From contig DATCLS010000045.1 in assembly GCA_036563805.1 (NCBI GenBank), positions 29,824 to 93,823 on the forward strand: a stretch of 64,000 nucleotides of DNA, in the 5' to 3' direction. This document shows positions 44,890-53,013 of this stretch, in pieces. Source of the DNA: DATCLS01 sp036563805 (GTDB lineage: Bacteria; Actinomycetota; Acidimicrobiia; Acidimicrobiales; VFJN01). Position 1 is the first letter of the stretch. The number at the start of each line of letters is the position of its first letter. The notes under the pieces were generated by a model. The model was not told the DNA's origin. It ran no database searches and saw nothing but the letters and a program-made list of their open reading frames with translations. Both the position numbers and the translations under genes were made by a program.

Positions 44890-46104
44890 ATGGACTTCGA
44901 GGACTCCCCGGAAGACGCCGCCTTCCGCGCCGAGGTGCGGGCCTGGCTCAGCGAAAACGCCCAGCCCCTGAGCGACGGCTACAACTGGTCGCGCGACCAC
45001 CAGCACCCCGACTACCCCAAGCGATGCAAGGAATGGCAGCACACGCTGTACGAGGGCGGCTGGGGGGCCATCACCTGGCCCACCGAGTACGGCGGCCGGG
45101 GCGACACCGCCTGGCACCAGGCGATCTTCAACCAGGAGGCGGCCCGCTACGACGTGTCGGTCGGCGTGTTCGCCGTCGGCATCGGCATGGTCGGCCCGAC
45201 CCTGATCGCCCACGGCACCGAGGCCCAGAAGCAGCGGTTCCTGCCGGCGATGCTCCAGGGCGAGGAGGTGTGGTGCCAGCTGTTCTCGGAGCCCGAGGCC
45301 GGCTCCGACCTCGCCAGCCTGCGGACCCGGGCCGAGCGCGACGGCGACCACTTCGTCGTCAACGGGCAGAAGGTGTGGAGCTCGGGCGCCCACCACAGCG
45401 ACTGGGGCATCCTGCTGGCCCGCACCAACTTCGACGTGCCCAAGCACAAGGGCATCACCTATTTCCTCGTCGACATGCGGACGCCGGGCATCGAAGTGCG
45501 GCCGCTTCGCCAGATCACCGGACACGCCCACTTCAACGAGGTGTTCCTGACCGACGTCCGGATCCCGGCCGAGAACGTGGTCGGCGAGGTCGACCGGGGC
45601 TGGGGGCCGACCCACACGACGCTCGCCAACGAGCGGACGTTCATCGGCGGCACCAACCAGGCCGTGACGTCCGACCGGATCATCGACCTGGCCCGCCGCT
45701 TCGGCCGCGACCAGGACCCCACGATCCGCCAGAAGATCGCCGCCTTCCACACCCGCACCCGGCTGCTCCAGTTCATGAACTACCGGGTGCAGACGGCGCT
45801 GTCTCAGGGCCGCCAGCCGGGCCCGGAGGCGGCGACGACCAAGCTGTTCCTGTCCCAGCACCTGGCCCACACGGGCGACCTCGTCCTCGAGATCGCCGGC
45901 GCCGACGGGACGCTCCACCACGAGAGCGCCGTCGACGGCGGGGCCTGGCAGCAGGTCTTCCTGGGCCAGTGGGCGTCGCGGATCGGGGGCGGGACCGACA
46001 ACATCCAGCGCAACGCGCTGGGCGAGCGGGTGCTCGGCCTGCCGAGCGAGCCCCGAATCGACAAGGACGTCCCGTTCCGGGACGTCCTGACGTCGACCGC
46101 GTAG
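44890..46104 (+). CDS. Acyl-CoA dehydrogenase
   Basis: 404-residue FAD enzyme that makes a 2,3-double bond in an acyl-CoA. The N-terminal helical domain contains GWGAITWPTEYGGRG. The middle beta domain has LFSEPEAGSDLASLRTRAERDGDH and GQKVWSSGAHHSDW. The C-terminal domain ends with GGTDNIQRNALGERVLGLP, a typical FadE ending. The long form with a W-P-x-E-Y-G-G segment is the FadE17/34-like group common in actinobacterial fatty-acid and steroid catabolism. The ATG at 44890 is used; a GTG two codons earlier is possible, and a leaderless start is conceivable because no clear ribosome-binding site is present. Confidence 0.88.
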   Translation: MDFEDSPEDAAFRAEVRAWLSENAQPLSDGYNWSRDHQHPDYPKRCKEWQHTLYEGGWGAITWPTEYGGRGDTAWHQAIFNQEAARYDVSVGVFAVGIGMVGPTLIAHGTEAQKQRFLPAMLQGEEVWCQLFSEPEAGSDLASLRTRAERDGDHFVVNGQKVWSSGAHHSDWGILLARTNFDVPKHKGITYFLVDMRTPGIEVRPLRQITGHAHFNEVFLTDVRIPAENVVGEVDRGWGPTHTTLANERTFIGGTNQAVTSDRIIDLARRFGRDQDPTIRQKIAAFHTRTRLLQFMNYRVQTALSQGRQPGPEAATTKLFLSQHLAHTGDLVLEIAGADGTLHHESAVDGGAWQQVFLGQWASRIGGGTDNIQRNALGERVLGLPSEPRIDKDVPFRDVLTSTA

Positions 46105-46180
46105 GCCCGCCCGGCGCCGAGGCTGCCGCACCCCGCAGGCTCGCCGACCCGCAGGCCCCGCCGGCCTCGCCGCCCCGTCG

Positions 46181-46690
46181 TCACTGGCCCGGGCCCTGCG
46201 GACCCCGGGCGAAGACGGCGGCCACCGTCCCCACCAGGAACGTCAGCACCAGCGCCGCCACCGGGGCCACCATCGCCCCAACGGGCAGGCGGGTCGGGTC
46301 CGACCCCGTCTCGACCACGGGCGTCGCCACGCTGACCACGGTGGCAGCCAGCCACACGGCCGCGGTGGCCGCCGCCGTCCCGGTCCAGACCGGGCGCCGC
46401 TCGGCGCTGCCCCGCAGCCGACCCATGGACCACAGGAACACGGCGGTGGCCGCCAGCCCCCACAGCCAGGTGCCGAAGGCCGCCACGGGCATGTGCTGCT
46501 GCTCGCTGCCGGTCACCATGTCCGGCGCCAGCGCGCTGGTCAGCGCCACCGCCACCCAGACGGCGCCGAGGCCCCCGGCGGTCCAGGCCATCCACGAGGC
46601 GTCGGCGGTCGGGTCGGCCGCCGCGCGGCTCGCCGGGCGGGAGGTCGTGTCGTCGGTCTCGTCGTACGTCGTGCCGCAGGTCTCGCTCAT
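46181..46690 (-). CDS. Hypothetical four-helix membrane protein
   Basis: 169 residues, not recognised. After a Thr/Asp/Ala-rich cytoplasmic start there are four hydrophobic segments, approximately residues 36-57, 72-90, 104-124 and 135-160, separated by short charged loops. The pattern suggests a small integral membrane protein with both ends inside. The ATG at 46690 gives M-S-E-T-C; the frame is open upstream but less plausible. It stands alone between the convergent dehydrogenase and the next minus-strand gene. Confidence 0.6.
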   Translation of the reverse strand: MSETCGTTYDETDDTTSRPASRAAADPTADASWMAWTAGGLGAVWVAVALTSALAPDMVTGSEQQHMPVAAFGTWLWGLAATAVFLWSMGRLRGSAERRPVWTGTAAATAAVWLAATVVSVATPVVETGSDPTRLPVGAMVAPVAALVLTFLVGTVAAVFARGPQGPGQ

Positions 46691-46894
46691 GCCGGCATCG
46701 TCGCCCCGCCGTGACCGCCGACACATCGTCCCCCGGTCGGGACTCGCCCCGTACCGCGGTACGGGGGGCGGCCCGCCCCCGGGGGAGGCCGGGCCGTCGC
46801 CTGCACCCCCGCCGACGCCGCGTTCGCCTGCGCCGGCAGCGATGCCGAGTTCGCCTGCGCCGGGGTCGGCGCCGGACCGACCGCCGGATCGGCG

Positions 46895-47623
46895 TCAGGC
46901 CGGGGAGCGCTGGGGTGGGAGCTCCTGGTTGGGAGCCCACTGGCGCAGCAGCGCCTCGGCCTCGCCGGCGGGCACGGACAGCGCGAGCGGCCCGGGCTGG
47001 CCGTTGGCGACCATCGACACCTGGACCTGGCCGTCGCGCACGCACCAGTAGGCCGGCTGGAACGTGCCGTCGGTGGCGGTCGTCACCAGGCCTGTCCGCC
47101 CCAGCATCACGCCGATGGGCACGCCCGCCACCGACGCCACCCCGAGGTTGGTGAGCTGGCCGGCAGCGATGGCGTCCGCCGCCGGGGAGCCGGGGCCCGA
47201 GCCCTGGGGACCGACGCCCGGGGCCCGGGCCCCGGCAACCGGGGCCTGCGGTCCGGCGCCCGGCGAGGGGGTCCCGGCGAACGCCGACGGGGCCGGGAAC
47301 GGCTGGGGCCCGACCCCCACCGCGCCAAGCTGGCTGGCCCTGCGGAAGGCGACGACGGCGCCGATCCCGCCGACGGCCATGAGCAGCACGCCGATGACGG
47401 CCAGCGTTCCGTCCCGGGGCTCCGTCGGGTCGGGATGCCCCTCCTCGGGCTGGGAGAAGGCGCCACCCCCGTCCCCGGGTTGGCAACTGATCGGGAGCCG
47501 ATCGGCGGGGTCGCACCCCTCTTCCTCCCCCACCCCCGCCAGGAAGAGCACCAGCAACACCAAGCCGACGGCGCCCAGGGCGGCGAGGAACCAGCCCCAC
47601 GCACGGGCCGCACGTTCGTCCAT
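46895..47623 (-). CDS. Hypothetical membrane-anchored protein with two helices
   Basis: 242 residues, not recognised. Two transmembrane helices (about 9-30 and 75-95) flank an acidic external loop with two cysteines. A long Pro/Gly/Ala-rich linker (105-155) follows. The C-terminal 85 residues look folded: GQLTNLGVASVAGVPIGVMLG, FQPAYWCVRDGQVQVSMV, ending with a motif around LLRQWAPNQELPP. The ATG at 47623 begins a charged segment before the first helix. It is divergent from the methyltransferase gene. Confidence 0.6.
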   Translation of the reverse strand: MDERAARAWGWFLAALGAVGLVLLVLFLAGVGEEEGCDPADRLPISCQPGDGGGAFSQPEEGHPDPTEPRDGTLAVIGVLLMAVGGIGAVVAFRRASQLGAVGVGPQPFPAPSAFAGTPSPGAGPQAPVAGARAPGVGPQGSGPGSPAADAIAAGQLTNLGVASVAGVPIGVMLGRTGLVTTATDGTFQPAYWCVRDGQVQVSMVANGQPGPLALSVPAGEAEALLRQWAPNQELPPQRSPA

Positions 47624-47778
47624 GGCCTGAACATAGTTGTACACAGGGTGGGCGCTCGCCGCGGCCGGCGGCTCGCCGTGTCCAGAACGCGTCCGGAATC
47701 CGGGCCTTTCCGGATGCCCCGTCCGCCCACGTCGGCGACGCTGGACGGGACCGACGAGGCCGAAGGGAGGCCGAGGAC

Positions 47779-48837
47779 ATGGTCCCTCCACGGTTGGAGC
47801 TGGCGGTCTACGGGCTGGTCGCCGCACCGGTCCTGCACCTGGCCGACGAGCACGGGATCCTCGCCGCGCTGCTGGCCGAGGGACCGCTGACGGCCCGGGC
47901 GGCTGCCGAGCGCACGGGCACCGACCACGACACCGTCGAGCGGATGCTGCTCGTGCTCACCGCCTTCGGGATCGTGGAGCGGGCCGACGGCGGGGAGTTC
48001 GCGGTCCCCGGCGAGATGGCGCCGTTCCTGGACGGGGCCGGCCCGGACCACATCGGCGGGTTCGTCCAGCACATGGTGGACGAGAGCGCCGGGCGGCTGG
48101 CGGCGCTGGAGGACCTCCTGCGCCGGGGATCCGACGCGGTGGACGCCGACCGCCCCGCGCCCTACGACCGCTTCTACCGGGACGAGGCGTCGACCGGGGC
48201 CTTCCTGCAGGCCATGTGGGACCTGAGCTACGGCGTCTCCCAGGAGCTCGCCGAGCTGGCGGCGCTCGACGGCCACCGCCACCTGGTCGACGTGGGCGGG
48301 GCCAACGGCCCGTTCGCCGTGGCCGCGCTCGAATGGGCGCCGGGGCTGACGGCCGTGGTCTTCGACCTCCCCGAGGTGGCGCCCCACCTGGAGGAGACCC
48401 GGCGGCGGCACGGGCTGGCCGACCGGCTCGCCTTCCAGGCCGGCGACTTCTTCGTCGACGACCTGCCCGAGGGGGACCTGATCGCCCTCGGCTACGTGCT
48501 GTCGAACTGGCCCGACGCCGAGCGCCTGGCACTGCTGCGGAAGGCCCACGCCGCCTGCGCCCCCGGCGGGCGGGTGCTGGTCATGGAGCGGCTGTTCGAC
48601 GACGGGCGCCGGGGCCCGATCTCGACCGCGGTGATGAACCTGGAGATGCAGGTCGAGACCCGGGGGCGGCACCGCACCGGCGCCGAGTACCGGGCGATGC
48701 TGGCGGAGGCCGGCTTCGCCGGGACCGAGGTCCGCCGGTCGAGCCGTGACAAGCACCTCGTCATCGGGACGAAGCCCGGTCAGGGGTGCCGGTGCCGTTC
48801 CGCAGCACCCACACCACGATCTGGTAGCGGCTGGTGA
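47779..48837 (+). CDS. SAM-dependent O-methyltransferase (family 2, hydroxyneurosporene/ASMT-like)
   Basis: 352 residues. An N-terminal winged-helix dimerisation domain (ELAVYGLVAAPVLHLADEHGILAAL) precedes a Rossmann methyltransferase domain with SAM motif HLVDVGGANGPFA, VFDLPEV and DLIALGYVLSNWPD, then MERLFDD. These are the features of the O-methyltransferase family 2 that modifies hydroxyl groups on carotenoids, polyketides or small aromatics. The substrate is unknown. GGGAGGCCGAGG precedes the ATG. Family similarity ends near LVIGTKPG; the last 15 residues lie in an overlap with the convergent LuxR-type gene. Confidence 0.85.
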   Translation: MVPPRLELAVYGLVAAPVLHLADEHGILAALLAEGPLTARAAAERTGTDHDTVERMLLVLTAFGIVERADGGEFAVPGEMAPFLDGAGPDHIGGFVQHMVDESAGRLAALEDLLRRGSDAVDADRPAPYDRFYRDEASTGAFLQAMWDLSYGVSQELAELAALDGHRHLVDVGGANGPFAVAALEWAPGLTAVVFDLPEVAPHLEETRRRHGLADRLAFQAGDFFVDDLPEGDLIALGYVLSNWPDAERLALLRKAHAACAPGGRVLVMERLFDDGRRGPISTAVMNLEMQVETRGRHRTGAEYRAMLAEAGFAGTEVRRSSRDKHLVIGTKPGQGCRCRSAAPTPRSGSGW

Positions 48838-49045
48838 GGCCGAGCTTCCGCTTGATGTGCTCAACGTGCGACTCGACGGTCCGGGGCGAGATGTACAGCT
48901 CGGCGGCCACCTCGCGGTTGGTCAGGCCCTCCGCCACCAGGTCCGCGACCTCGGCCTCGCGGCGGCTCAGCCGGTCCCGGCCGGGCGGGGTGGGCGGGCT
49001 GGGCCGGGCGTCGGCCCGGACCTCGGCATCGTGCGTCACGCTCAT
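48761..49045 (-). CDS. LuxR-type HTH regulator, single domain
   Basis: 94 residues comprising little more than a LuxR/GerE DNA-binding domain: LSRREAEVADLVAEGLTNREVAAELYISPRTVESHVEHIKRKLGL. There is no receiver or other sensing domain. Its 3' end overlaps the convergent methyltransferase by 77 bases. Stand-alone HTHs of this type can act as ligand-free regulators; the target is unknown, with the methyltransferase and VOC genes as neighbours. Confidence 0.8.
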   Translation of the reverse strand: MSVTHDAEVRADARPSPPTPPGRDRLSRREAEVADLVAEGLTNREVAAELYISPRTVESHVEHIKRKLGLTSRYQIVVWVLRNGTGTPDRASSR

Positions 49046-49179
49046 GGCGCCGATCGTTCGGCCCCGGCGCCCGCCCCCGCATCCGGGACCGTCCCGGAGA
49101 TTTCGCCCCCGGCGGCCGATGATCGGCGGGCTTCCGGCTCGTCGACCCCTGGGGGCGGCTCGACGATCGGAGGATCCCC

Positions 49180-49725
49180 ATGCAGGTCACCAAGGTGCTC
49201 TCCGCGCTCGCCGTGTCGGACCTGGACCGGGCCAAGCCCTGGTACCAGGCGTTCTTCGGCCGCCCGCCCGACGCGGAGCCGATGCCGGGGCTGGCCGAGT
49301 GGCACACGCCCGGCGGGGCCGTCCAGCTCGTGGCCGACGGCCAGCGGGCCGGCGGGTCGCTCGTCACGCTCGAGGTCCCCGACGCCCGCGGGGCGCTGGC
49401 CGAGGTCGCCGCCCGGGGCGGGCCGGCGGTCGAGGTCGACGACGTGTCGTCCGACCGGGTCGTGTTCGCCACCGTCGTCGACCCCGACGGCAACGGCATC
49501 ACCCTCGTCGAGCTCCGCCAAGGGCGCCGCCTTCGACGGCGCCGGTTCCTGACGGGCTTTGGGTGGCACCTCGAGCTCCTCCCACCACCCGTGCGTCACG
49601 CCTCCTTCCTCCTCGATGAACGCCCGCGCCACGCGACATGTCGGCGGCTGCACCGACGAGGCGGCGGCGCCTCGGCCCACGTCAGCCCGATGCCGGCGAG
49701 CCAGGGCGCACCGTCCCACCGGTGA
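49180..49725 (+). CDS. VOC (glyoxalase/bleomycin-resistance fold) family protein, C-terminus doubtful
   Basis: Residues 1-112 form one VOC domain: VLSALAVSDLDRAKPWYQAFF at the start, EWHTPGGAVQLVAD and FATVVDPDGNGITLVEL at the end. Metal ligands typical of glyoxalase I are not obvious, so the role is open. After LVELRQG the frame runs on for about 65 Arg/His-rich residues unlike the family. Shifting one base near 49520 instead gives KGAAFDGAGS and a stop at 49552, close to the normal VOC length. A frameshift, real or from sequencing, is therefore likely. GATCGGAGG precedes the ATG. Confidence 0.72.
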   Translation: MQVTKVLSALAVSDLDRAKPWYQAFFGRPPDAEPMPGLAEWHTPGGAVQLVADGQRAGGSLVTLEVPDARGALAEVAARGGPAVEVDDVSSDRVVFATVVDPDGNGITLVELRQGRRLRRRRFLTGFGWHLELLPPPVRHASFLLDERPRHATCRRLHRRGGGASAHVSPMPASQGAPSHR

Positions 49726-49882
49726 GCCGCAGCCAAAGCGCCTCCCACAGCACGACGAGCAGCGGCGCGGCGACGAAGCCGGCGGTGGCCGCGTCGTCCG
49801 ACCCCGAGACCCACCAGGACACCACGGAGACGAGCGTGACCGCGGTGGCGAGATCGAAGACGGGCGCTGCGAACCGCGGCAT
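49682..49882 (-). CDS. Small two-helix membrane protein, hypothetical
   Basis: 66 residues with two clear hydrophobic helices, VFDLATAVTLVSVVSWWV and AGFVAAPLLVVLWEALWL, separated by a short acidic loop. Not recognised. Its hydrophobic composition is unlike the random Arg/Pro-rich frames of this genome, which argues for a real gene. It would overlap the doubtful extended tail of the VOC gene but not the shorter form. Confidence 0.5.
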   Translation of the reverse strand: MPRFAAPVFDLATAVTLVSVVSWWVSGSDDAATAGFVAAPLLVVLWEALWLRLTGGTVRPGSPASG

Positions 49883-50000
49883 CCGTTCCGCTGGAAACGG
49901 CCGCCGTTCCCGATAGCCCCTGAGGGAGCGGCCGAACGTCCCATCGCGCGCCGAACGGTGCGCACTACGACCCGATCGACGTCGCCCCGGCCACGGCGGG

Positions 50001-50077
50001 TGGCGCCCCCGGCAGGATTCGAACCTGCGACCCTTCGCTTAGGAGGCGAATGCTCTATCCAGCTGAGCTACGGGGGC
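50001..50077 (-). tRNA. tRNA-Arg (anticodon CCT)
   Basis: A complete cloverleaf reads on the minus strand. The acceptor stem is GCCCCCG/CGGGGGC with discriminator G and an encoded CCA. The D arm is GCTCAGCTGGATAGAGC, the anticodon stem is TTCGC/GCGAA with loop CTCCTAA (anticodon CCT, reading AGG), and the T arm carries GGTTCGAATCC. No intron is present. AGG is a rare Arg codon in high-GC genomes, so this is probably the sole reader. Confidence 0.95.
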
Positions 50078-50225
50078 GGGTGCCGCGGGGCCTGAGGGGC
50101 CCCGAGTCGGTGCCCCGCAGTTTCGCAGCGGGAGACGGCGGGGCCAAACGGCCGGGCCGAACGGATCGGCCCAGCGTGGCCACGACCCGCGGTAACAACG
50201 GCTGTCGGTGTGTCAGGCTGAGCCG

Positions 50226-51461
50226 ATGCCGCGGAAGGTTGATCATCCCCAGCATCCCGACGTCGACCTGGTCAGCGGGGCGTTCTGGGCGCGGAACCCC
50301 CACGACGAGCTGACCTGGATGCGCGCCCACGCGCCCGTCTACTTCGACGAGCGCAGCGGCGTGTGGGCGATCACCAAGTACGACGACATCAAGCACGTGT
50401 CGCGCACGCCCGAGGTGTGGTCGAGCGCCGGCGGCATCCGGCCCGACACGGGACCGCTGCCGATGATGATCGACATGGACGATCCCGAGCACTTCCAGCG
50501 GCGCAAGCTGGTGAACCGGGGGTTCACGCCGCGCCGGGTGCGCGACCAGGAGGCCAAGGTCCGCGAGGTCTGCGACCTCATCCTCGACAAGGTCTGCGAG
50601 CGGGGCGAGTGCGACTTCGTGTGGGACATCGCCGCCCCGCTGCCGCTGATCATGATCGGCGACGCCCTCGGCGTCGCCCCCGAGGACCGCGACGACCTCA
50701 TGCGCTGGTCGGACGACATGCTGCGGGGCGTCACCGGCATGGGCGAGGACGACCCGGCCATGGTCAAGGCGGCCGAGGCGTTCGGCGAGTACACGGCCTA
50801 CGCCAGCCGGGTGATCGAGGACCGGCGGGCCAACCCCCGCGACGACCTGATGAGCGTGCTCGTCCACGCCGAGGTCGACGGCGACCGGCTCGACCACGAC
50901 AGCCTCGTGCACGAGTCGCTGCTCATCCTCATCGGCGGCGACGAGACGACCCGCCACGTGCTCACCGGCGGGATGTTCCAGCTCATGACCCACCCCGAGC
51001 AGTGGAAGGCGCTGATCGACGACCGCTCCAAGCTCGACGGCGCGGTCGAGGAGGTCCTGCGCTGGGTGTCGCCGATCAAGAACATGGCCCGCACGGTGAC
51101 CCGCGACGTCGAGCTGCGGGGGCAGACCATGGCCGAGGGCGACAAGGTGCTGCTCGTCTACCCGTCGGCCAATCGCGACGAGGACGTGTTCCCCGACCCG
51201 TTCCGGTTCGACATCGAGCGCGAGCCCAACGAGCACGTGGCCTTCGGCTTCGGCCCCCACTTCTGCCTGGGCAACAGCCTGGCCCGGCTCGAGCTGAAGG
51301 TGATGTTCGACCGGCTGGCGGAGCGCCTGCCCGACATCGCCCTGGGCGAGGGCATCACCGACGAGTCGCAGCTGAACTGGCGGGTCGCCAACTTCATCAC
51401 CGGGTACGAGCGCATGCCGGTGACGTTCACGCCCAGCGCCCCGGTCTCGGGCACGGACTGA
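50226..51461 (+). CDS. Cytochrome P450, CYP142/CYP125-like
   Basis: 411-residue soluble P450. The I helix has IGGDETTRH, the K helix EEVLRW (E-x-x-R), and the heme loop FGFGPHFCLGN with the Cys ligand. SPIKNMARTVTRDVELRG and MTHPEQWKAL resemble the CYP142 group, which oxidises the cholesterol side chain at C26 in mycobacteria; the closely related CYP125 and CYP124 groups are alternatives. Redox partners are not nearby. The ATG at 50226 matches family starts; a GTG 18 bases upstream is in frame. It lies 35 bases before the M20 peptidase gene. Confidence 0.88.
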   Translation: MPRKVDHPQHPDVDLVSGAFWARNPHDELTWMRAHAPVYFDERSGVWAITKYDDIKHVSRTPEVWSSAGGIRPDTGPLPMMIDMDDPEHFQRRKLVNRGFTPRRVRDQEAKVREVCDLILDKVCERGECDFVWDIAAPLPLIMIGDALGVAPEDRDDLMRWSDDMLRGVTGMGEDDPAMVKAAEAFGEYTAYASRVIEDRRANPRDDLMSVLVHAEVDGDRLDHDSLVHESLLILIGGDETTRHVLTGGMFQLMTHPEQWKALIDDRSKLDGAVEEVLRWVSPIKNMARTVTRDVELRGQTMAEGDKVLLVYPSANRDEDVFPDPFRFDIEREPNEHVAFGFGPHFCLGNSLARLELKVMFDRLAERLPDIALGEGITDESQLNWRVANFITGYERMPVTFTPSAPVSGTD

Positions 51462-51496
51462 CGGCGCGGCCCGGCGGGCCTGGTTGAATCGCGGGC

Positions 51497-52945
51497 GTGA
51501 GCACCCACCCCCCGCTCGACCGCACCGCGGCGGCCGCACACGTCGACGCCGTGTGGGACGCCGACATCGTCCCCCTGCTGCACGACTACATCCGCATCCC
51601 CAACGTCTCGGTCGCCTACGACCCGGGCTGGTACGAGGCCGACCACATGGCCCGCGCCACCCAGCTGCTGCGCGACTGGTGCGCGGCCCGGGCGGCCGAC
51701 GGGCTGGCGGGCGCCACCGTGGAGGTCCACGAGATCGCGGGCCTGACCCCGGTGCTGCTCGTCGACGTGCCGCCGACCGGCGGCGGCTCCCCCGACCGCA
51801 CCGTCCTGCTCTACGGCCACCTCGACAAGCAGCCGCCGTTCGAGGGCTGGCGGCCCGGCCTGGGCCCGTGGGAGCCGGTGATGGACGGCGACCGGCTCTA
51901 CGGCCGGGGCAGCGCCGACGACGGCTACGCCACGTTCGCCGCCCTGGCCGCGCTGGAGGCCGTGCGGGCCGGCGGCGGGGCGCACGACCGCTGCGTCGTG
52001 CTGATCGAGGCCAGCGAGGAGTCGGGCAGCCCCCACCTGCCCGCCCACCTCGAGGCCCTCGGGCCCCGGCTGGGCGAGCCCTCCCTGGTGGTGGCGCTGG
52101 ACTCGTGGTGCGGCGACTGGGACCACCTGTGGATCACCACATCGCTGCGCGGCCTCGTCGACATGACCGTGGACGTCGAGATCCTCACCGAGGGCGTCCA
52201 CTCGGGCTCGGCGGGGGCGGTGGTGCCGTCGACGTTCCGGATCCTGCGCCAGCTGCTCAGCCGCATCGAGGACGAGGAGACCGGCGACCTGCTCCTACCC
52301 GAGCTCCACGTCGAGGTCCCCGACCACCGGCGGCGCCAGATCGCAGCCACCGCCCCCGAGCTGGCCGACTTCCCGAGCCGCTTCCCGCTCGTCCCCGGCG
52401 CCCGGCTGCAGGCCGAGTCCGTCGAGGAGCTGCTGCTGAACCGCACCTGGCGGCCGGCGCTCGAGGTCGTCGGCCTGGCGGGGGCGCCGACGCCGGCCGA
52501 GGCCGGCAACGTCCTGCGACCCTCGACCTCGGTGAAGCTGTCGGTCCGCCTGCCCCCCACCGCCGATCCGGAGGCGGCGCGGGCCGCCCTGGTCGAGGCG
52601 CTCACCGCCGACCCGCCGTACGGGGCGCGGGTGGCCGTCAGCCCGGGCGCGGCCGAGCCCGGCTGGCACGCTCCCCCCGAGGCGCCCTGGCTCGCCGAGG
52701 CGATCGAGGCCGCCTCGCAAGCCGCGTTCGGCGCACCGCCCCGGGCGCTCGGCGAGGGTGGCACGATCCCGTTCATGGGCATGCTCGGCCGCCAGTTCCC
52801 GGCCGCCCAGTTCGTGATCACCGGGGTGCTCGGCCCGGGCAGCAACGCCCACGGCCCGAACGAGTTCCTGCACCTGCCGACGGCCCGGAAGGTCACGACC
52901 GCGGTCGCCCACCTGCTCGACGCCCACGCCCGCGCCACCGGCTGA
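51497..52945 (+). CDS. M20 family metallopeptidase
   Basis: 482 residues. Zinc-ligand motifs: LLYGHLDKQPP (first His/Asp), LYGRGSADDGYATF (bridging Asp), EASEESGSPH (catalytic and ligand Glu), ALDSWCGDWDHLW (Asp), and a C-terminal His in NAHGPNEFLH. The small dimerisation domain lies between about residues 210 and 370. The long form, with GHLDKQPP and GWRPGLGPWEPV, resembles dipeptidases of the CNDP/DapE-like branch. It is a cytosolic enzyme with unknown substrate. The GTG start is near the P450 stop and co-transcription is possible. Confidence 0.88.
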   Translation: MSTHPPLDRTAAAAHVDAVWDADIVPLLHDYIRIPNVSVAYDPGWYEADHMARATQLLRDWCAARAADGLAGATVEVHEIAGLTPVLLVDVPPTGGGSPDRTVLLYGHLDKQPPFEGWRPGLGPWEPVMDGDRLYGRGSADDGYATFAALAALEAVRAGGGAHDRCVVLIEASEESGSPHLPAHLEALGPRLGEPSLVVALDSWCGDWDHLWITTSLRGLVDMTVDVEILTEGVHSGSAGAVVPSTFRILRQLLSRIEDEETGDLLLPELHVEVPDHRRRQIAATAPELADFPSRFPLVPGARLQAESVEELLLNRTWRPALEVVGLAGAPTPAEAGNVLRPSTSVKLSVRLPPTADPEAARAALVEALTADPPYGARVAVSPGAAEPGWHAPPEAPWLAEAIEAASQAAFGAPPRALGEGGTIPFMGMLGRQFPAAQFVITGVLGPGSNAHGPNEFLHLPTARKVTTAVAHLLDAHARATG

Positions 52946-53013
52946 GGCCGCAGCCGGTGGCCGCCGCCCGAGGCGCCGCGGCCGGACGCGTCCGCCCAGC
53001 TACGGTGGGCCGC

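Noticed and set aside
42297..47051. 1584-residue plus-strand reading frame
   Set aside because: Runs antisense to the kinase, EEP remnant and BKACE gene and out of frame with the acyl-CoA dehydrogenase; composition is that of a shadow frame.
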